The translations under genes and the position numbers were made by a program. A stretch of DNA of 64,000 nucleotides from Cytobacillus oceanisediminis 2691 (GTDB taxonomy: Bacteria > Bacillota > Bacilli > Bacillales > Cytobacillaceae). The notes beneath the pieces were generated by a model that saw only the letters and a program-made list of their open reading frames with translations, had not been told where the DNA came from and searched no databases. The stretch is from positions 4,811,501 through 4,875,500 of the forward strand of contig NZ_CP015506.1 in NCBI RefSeq assembly GCF_000294775.2, given 5' to 3'. Numbering within the stretch: the first letter of the stretch is position 1; each line of letters opens with the position of its first letter. Shown here piece after piece: positions 59,652-64,000 of this stretch.

Positions 59652-59996
59652 CTATTTATAGGCAGCTGCCAGGTCAGTGCGAGGCGCTTCCTTCTTTTTC
59701 ACTTCGTCGATTTTATTGACAAACATTTGGAAAACTTTTCGTTTTTCATCCAAATCACGTATGTATTCTTTCAATTCGTTATACTTCTCTTCAAAAGGCT
59801 TATGATACATTTCGCGGATATTATCAATAATCTCTTCGTTCACAGTAGACTGGATAACCTGCTTTGTAATTCCATATTTGTAGGAATATACTTTAAGCTC
59901 TTTTTTAACATCCTCATATTCATTATTAATCTGATCCAAAACCTCAGAAATATCTTCTTTCCATTCTTCCAGAGACTTCTCTAAATAATCCTCCAT
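59652..59996 (-). CDS. Hypothetical coiled-coil protein
   Basis: 114 residues, highly charged and helical: two stretches (about 5-45 and 68-105) have heptad-like spacing of Leu/Ile/Val with many Glu and Lys. There is no signal peptide, cysteine or membrane segment. Cytosolic location is expected. AAGGGGAGGTC precedes the ATG and a strong terminator follows, so it is a genuine single-gene unit. No family is recognised. Confidence 0.7.
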   Translation of the reverse strand: MEDYLEKSLEEWKEDISEVLDQINNEYEDVKKELKVYSYKYGITKQVIQSTVNEEIIDNIREMYHKPFEEKYNELKEYIRDLDEKRKVFQMFVNKIDEVKKKEAPRTDLAAAYK

Positions 59997-60202
59997 AATG
60001 ACCTCCCCTTCTGTTTCCAGGCAATAGCTTCCCTTATATAGGAGTATAACGCTGCTTGGTTACATCGATTTTGCTGGAACATTACATTGTGTTATCAAAT
60101 GGTCAGAAAGGAAGGAACTTCAAATGGTTCTTTTGATTTGACCTGTTGATTTCCGCTCCAGGCAACAGGTGCTAAAATCAATTTAGTAAGCTTTAAATTT
60201 TA

Positions 60203-60916
60203 TTAAAAAGAAAAGCCTTCCATAATCCTATCCGCAATCATCTCATATCCCTTTCCGTTCGGATGAAGGGAATCAGCGAAGTACTGTTTCTTGTTTTTTC
60301 CCTTGAATAGTTCATTGGTAGAAATGTAGGTGATATTTTTATCTTCCACTGCTTTTTTTCTTATGGAATTGTTCCAATGGTCAATATATTTTTCAATCTG
60401 GTCACCGTCCGGATAGGGATTGTATAGTCCGAGAAGGATAACAGGTGCATCACTGTTGGCGGTTTCCAGTGTTTCAAGGATTCCATTCAGTTTATCCTCA
60501 TAAATGTCTTTAGCTTCAACCAGTTTTTCGTGATGGAGCGGATAAAGATCCCCTCCGTTGCTTTTCAGCAAATCGTTTGTTCCAATATATACGATAAACA
60601 TATCTGCATTTTTAATATCCTGTGCCACTTCCGGTTTGAGCATTTGCTGAAGGACATCCGAAGATTTAAAGCCATACACTCCATGATTTGTTATTGTATA
60701 ATTCTTCTCCGGAAATGTCCGATCCAGTTTGGTCTGCAGCCTGCCAATGTACCCCTCCTCAGTTTCATCTCCATATCCGTAGGTGAGCGAATCGCCAAAA
60801 GCTACAATCGATTGATTGCTTTCAGCCTTTTTTTCCTCTCCAAGAAATGTGATGGATAGATAGATGCCGAACCCAAGCAAAATAAGGCCTGCCAAAAGAT
60901 AGATTTTATTTTTCAT
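60203..60916 (-). CDS. SGNH/GDSL-type lipase or esterase, membrane-anchored
   Basis: 237 residues. An N-terminal hydrophobic segment (5-24) is a signal anchor or uncleaved signal peptide. Block I GDSLTYGYG carries the nucleophile Ser43, block III is YIGTNDLL, and block V DSLHPNGKGYEMIA carries the Asp-His pair. It should act outside the membrane on ester or acyl groups; substrate unknown. The ATG at 60916 with AAAGGAAC upstream is chosen; the extension to 60967 lacks a site. Confidence 0.87.
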   Translation of the reverse strand: MKNKIYLLAGLILLGFGIYLSITFLGEEKKAESNQSIVAFGDSLTYGYGDETEEGYIGRLQTKLDRTFPEKNYTITNHGVYGFKSSDVLQQMLKPEVAQDIKNADMFIVYIGTNDLLKSNGGDLYPLHHEKLVEAKDIYEDKLNGILETLETANSDAPVILLGLYNPYPDGDQIEKYIDHWNNSIRKKAVEDKNITYISTNELFKGKNKKQYFADSLHPNGKGYEMIADRIMEGFSF

Positions 60917-61008
60917 AGTGAATGTTCCTTTCTTGGTTGAGATTATTGAGGGTTGCTGCAGACGCATGTTCTATACCCCTCATCCAGGAGAATTAATCTC
61001 TTTTACAT

Positions 61009-61038
61009 AAAAAAGAAACAGTACCAAAACGGTACTGC
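61009..61038 (-). terminator. uvrBA terminator
   Basis: CAGTACC GTTTT GGTACTG hairpin followed by TTTCTTTTTT on the minus strand, 11 bases after the uvrA stop. Confidence 0.88.
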
Positions 61039-61048
61039 TTCCTCCTAA

Positions 61049-63925
61049 TTAAGCGTTTGTCACGCCCTCTTTCTCTTCAATTTGCTGTTTCATTCTCAGG
61101 CGGTCTCTTTCCAGGATTGGTTTGAGGTATTTGCCTGTGTAGGATTCCGGGACTTCGGCAATTTTTTCCGGTGTACCGGCTGCTAAGATGGTACCTCCCT
61201 TATCTCCGCCCTCAGGTCCAAGGTCCACTATATAGTCGGCTGCCTTGATGACATCAAGATTATGCTCAATAACCAGTACCGTGTCTCCATTTTCAACAAG
61301 ACGCTGAAGGACCACGAGCAGTCTTGAGATATCATCAACATGAAGACCTGTTGTCGGTTCATCAAGAATGTACAGGGAGCGGCCCGTTGAACGGCGGTGC
61401 AATTCGGAAGCAAGTTTGACACGCTGCGCTTCACCGCCGGACAATGTTGTCGCAGGCTGTCCCAAAGTGATGTAGCCCAGGCCAACATCATAAATCGTCT
61501 GCAGCTTGCGGCGGATTTTAGGAATATTTTCGAAAAACTCCAGTGCATCTTCCACTGTCATATCGAGAATCTCCGAAATATTCTTCCCATTATACTTCAC
61601 TTCAAGTGTTTCCCTGTTATAGCGTTTGCCATGACATACTTCACATGGCACATACACATCAGGCAGGAAGTGCATTTCAATCTTGATGATCCCGTCTCCG
61701 CGGCATGCTTCACATCGTCCGCCTTTTACATTGAAGCTGAAGCGCCCCTTTTTGTAGCCGCGAACTTTTGCTTCATTGGTTGAAGCAAATACATCACGAA
61801 TATCATCAAACACTCCGGTGTATGTTGCCGGATTGGAACGAGGTGTCCGTCCGATTGGAGATTGGTCGATATCAATGACTTTGTCGAGGTGATCCACACC
61901 TTTAATTTCTTTATGCTCACCCGGCTTTGATTTGGCTCTATGAAGCTTTTGGGCAAGCCCTTTATGAAGGATTTCATTAATCAATGTACTCTTGCCCGAT
62001 CCTGATACACCAGTAACGGAAATAAAAGTGCCGAGCGGGAACTTAACGCTTACATTTTTAAGATTGTTTTCCTTAGCCCCTTTAATTTCGATAAAGCGTC
62101 CGTCATTCTTTCGGCGCTCAATTGGAAGCGGAATGAATTTCTTGCCTGACAAATATTGCCCTGTCAGGGAGTTTGGATCATCCATTACCTCCTGAGGGGT
62201 ACCAGCTGAAACGATTTGTCCTCCATGAACCCCTGCTCCCGGACCTACATCAATTAAATAGTCGGCTGCCACCATTGTATCTTCATCGTGTTCTACCACG
62301 ATCAGGGTGTTGCCGATATCCCGCATATTTTTAAGTGTATCAATCAAGCGGTCATTATCACGCTGATGGAGACCAATGGAAGGCTCATCCAGAATGTAGA
62401 GTACGCCTGTCAGGCGCGAACCGATTTGTGTGGCCAGGCGGATACGCTGAGCTTCACCGCCGGACAAAGTTCCCGCTGCCCGGCTTAATGTCAGGTAATC
62501 CAGCCCGACATTAATGAGGAAGCCTAGCCTCTCCTTAATCTCACGGAAAATGAGTTTGGCAATCTTCATTTCTTTTTCAGACAGTGTCAGATTCTCAAAG
62601 AAGCTGAATGCTTCCTCAATCGAATATTCTGTCACATGGCCGATATGCTTTCCTGATACAAGCACCGCAAGCGTTTCCGGCTTCAGACGGTAGCCTTTAC
62701 AGGAAGGACATGGATGCTGGGCCATGTATTTTTCCATTTGCTCCCGGATATAATCAGAGCTTGTTTCTTTATAGCGGCGCTCCACATTGCGGATGACACC
62801 TTCAAAATGGATATAATTCTCCCGCACCTGGCCAAAATCGTTTTCATATCGGAAATAAATGCTGTCCTTGGCGGATCCGTATAAAACTTTTTCAAGCAAG
62901 TGTTCAGGAATATCCTTAACCGGAACGTCCATATCAATTCCATAATGATTGCATACCGCCTCCAGCAGCTGAGGATAATATTGAGAGCTGGTCGGTTCCC
63001 ATGGGGCAATAGCATTTTGCTTTAATGAAAGATCCTTATTGGGTATGACCAGATCAATATCTACCTCCAGCTTTGAGCCCAATCCGTCACATTCCGTACA
63101 GGCACCAAACGGACTATTAAAAGAGAACATTCTTGGCTCAAGTTCGCCGATTGAAAACCCGCATTGAGGACATGCGTGGTTCTCGCTGAACAGCAGTTCT
63201 TCTTCCCCGATTACATCCACAAGCACCTTGCCATTGCCCAGATTCAACGCGGTTTCCAATGAATCTGCAAGCCTTGGTGCTACGCCTTCTTTTACGACAA
63301 TCCGGTCGATTACTACTTCTATAGAGTGCTTTTTATTTTTTTCCAGCTCAATCTCATCACCGAGATCCATCATTTCTCCATCGACACGGACACGGACAAA
63401 CCCCTGCTTTTTGACATCTTCAAACACTTTTACATGTGTCCCTTTTCGGCCGGATACAAGCGGAGCCATAACCTGGAGTTTTGTTCTTTCGGGGTACTCC
63501 ATAATCCGGTCAACCATTTGCTCTATGGTCTGTGAGGAGATTTCAATATTGTGAATCGGACAGGTTGGACGCCCCACCCTTGCAAATAATAATCGCAGAT
63601 AATCATAAATTTCTGTCACCGTTCCCACTGTGGAACGAGGATTTCTGCTTGTCGTCTTTTGGTCAATTGAAATGGCAGGAGACAGACCTTCGATCGCATC
63701 CACGTCAGGCTTATCCATCTGGCCGAGGAATTGCCGGGCATAAGCAGATAATGATTCCACATAGCGGCGCTGCCCTTCTGCATAAATCGTATCAAATGCC
63801 AGTGAGGACTTTCCTGAACCTGAAAGTCCGGTCAGGACGACAAGCTTATCTCTCGGAATGGTGACATCTATATTTTTCAGATTATGGGCTCTGGCACCCT
63901 TTACAATCAGTTTATCCATCGCCAT
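61049..63925 (-). CDS. uvrA: Excinuclease ABC subunit UvrA
   Basis: 958-residue ABC-type ATPase that, with UvrB, finds bulky DNA damage for nucleotide excision repair. Two ATPase modules: Walker [10 protein letters not shown] (33-41) and GVSGSGKST near 640, each with an LSGGEAQR signature. Zinc-binding cysteine sets are CPQC...CTEC near 254-281 and CEAC...CEVC near 740-770. It starts eight bases after the uvrB stop, and GGAAGG spans that stop. Confidence 0.98.
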   Translation of the reverse strand: MAMDKLIVKGARAHNLKNIDVTIPRDKLVVLTGLSGSGKSSLAFDTIYAEGQRRYVESLSAYARQFLGQMDKPDVDAIEGLSPAISIDQKTTSRNPRSTVGTVTEIYDYLRLLFARVGRPTCPIHNIEISSQTIEQMVDRIMEYPERTKLQVMAPLVSGRKGTHVKVFEDVKKQGFVRVRVDGEMMDLGDEIELEKNKKHSIEVVIDRIVVKEGVAPRLADSLETALNLGNGKVLVDVIGEEELLFSENHACPQCGFSIGELEPRMFSFNSPFGACTECDGLGSKLEVDIDLVIPNKDLSLKQNAIAPWEPTSSQYYPQLLEAVCNHYGIDMDVPVKDIPEHLLEKVLYGSAKDSIYFRYENDFGQVRENYIHFEGVIRNVERRYKETSSDYIREQMEKYMAQHPCPSCKGYRLKPETLAVLVSGKHIGHVTEYSIEEAFSFFENLTLSEKEMKIAKLIFREIKERLGFLINVGLDYLTLSRAAGTLSGGEAQRIRLATQIGSRLTGVLYILDEPSIGLHQRDNDRLIDTLKNMRDIGNTLIVVEHDEDTMVAADYLIDVGPGAGVHGGQIVSAGTPQEVMDDPNSLTGQYLSGKKFIPLPIERRKNDGRFIEIKGAKENNLKNVSVKFPLGTFISVTGVSGSGKSTLINEILHKGLAQKLHRAKSKPGEHKEIKGVDHLDKVIDIDQSPIGRTPRSNPATYTGVFDDIRDVFASTNEAKVRGYKKGRFSFNVKGGRCEACRGDGIIKIEMHFLPDVYVPCEVCHGKRYNRETLEVKYNGKNISEILDMTVEDALEFFENIPKIRRKLQTIYDVGLGYITLGQPATTLSGGEAQRVKLASELHRRSTGRSLYILDEPTTGLHVDDISRLLVVLQRLVENGDTVLVIEHNLDVIKAADYIVDLGPEGGDKGGTILAAGTPEKIAEVPESYTGKYLKPILERDRLRMKQQIEEKEGVTNA

Positions 63926-63932
63926 TTTTACG

Positions 63933-64000
63933 TCATCCTTCCGCTTTCAGCTCTAATATTAGATCACGAAGCTCGGCAGCCCTTTCGAAATTCAGGGATT
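63933..64000 (-). CDS. uvrB: Excinuclease ABC subunit UvrB (3' end only)
   Basis: The last 22 codons end [19 protein letters not shown] and TGA at 63933-63935. This is the C-terminal UVR motif of UvrB that contacts UvrC. The rest of the gene lies outside the window, upstream of uvrA in the usual uvrBA operon. Confidence 0.9.
   Translation of the reverse strand, partial: SLNFERAAELRDLILELKAEG

Noticed and set aside
59625-59984. 119-codon hydrophobic plus-strand frame
   Set aside because: Antisense to the charged coiled-coil protein; reverse reading of Glu/Lys codons gives Phe/Leu-rich shadows.

Overview
The window is chromosomal DNA of a low-GC Gram-positive spore former of the family Bacillaceae, of the Bacillus/Cytobacillus type. 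The gene order (uvrBA, yvl genes, nag genes, hprK-lgt-yvoD-ppaX-yvoF, the his operon, trxB, yvcI-rapZ-yvcK-whiA-crh, clpP, sigL, cggR-gapA-pgk-tpiA-gpmI-eno, secG-yvaK-rnr-smpB-ssrA) follows the Bacillus subtilis arrangement closely. Most genes lie on the minus strand and have AGGAGG-type ribosome binding sites.

Layout from low to high coordinate. 1-3475: truncated MscS channel, two FluC fluoride channels behind a fluoride riboswitch, a MOSC protein, and an apparently decayed stretch. 3476-8176: tmRNA, SmpB, RNase R, a carboxylesterase and SecG (protein quality control and export). 8306-9390: a NERD-domain gene broken by two frameshifts, followed by a 21-bp-phased repeat array. 9437-16900: the lower-glycolysis genes with CggR and its operator. 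16975-19004: a glutaredoxin-like protein, sigma-54, a second 21-bp-phased array and tRNA-Arg. 19187-25005: ClpP under a CtsR operator, then Crh, WhiA, YvcK, RapZ, a Nudix protein and TrxB. 25135-26634: a TPR protein. 27111-38091: a trans-4-hydroxyproline catabolic island, inserted where B. subtilis runs directly towards the his genes. 38137-44765: the complete hisZGDBHAFI operon. 45037-49241: yvoF-ppaX-yvoD-lgt-hprK. 49486-56326: a MurNAc-GlcNAc salvage set (murP, mupG, murQ, nagA, nagB, nagR). 56399-61048: an amidase, the yvl genes, a small acidic protein and a lipase. 61049-64000: uvrA and the end of uvrB.

How the parts connect. Sigma-54 (17241-18572) is the factor needed by two divergent GG-N10-GC promoters that flank the hydroxyproline activator. 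Those promoters should drive the epimerase, the multi-subunit D-hydroxyproline dehydrogenase, the deaminase and the semialdehyde dehydrogenase that turn hydroxyproline into 2-oxoglutarate. HPr kinase and its substrate Crh are both present and link carbon-catabolite control to the amino-sugar genes. Those genes carry NagR-like operators laid over their -35 boxes.

The most unusual items are a proline-racemase paralogue that has lost both catalytic cysteines, two families of structured dispersed repeats placed at operon junctions (one with compensatory changes in its stems), two unrelated arrays sharing an exact 21-bp period, and a 26-residue open frame whose stop codon abuts one of the repeats.
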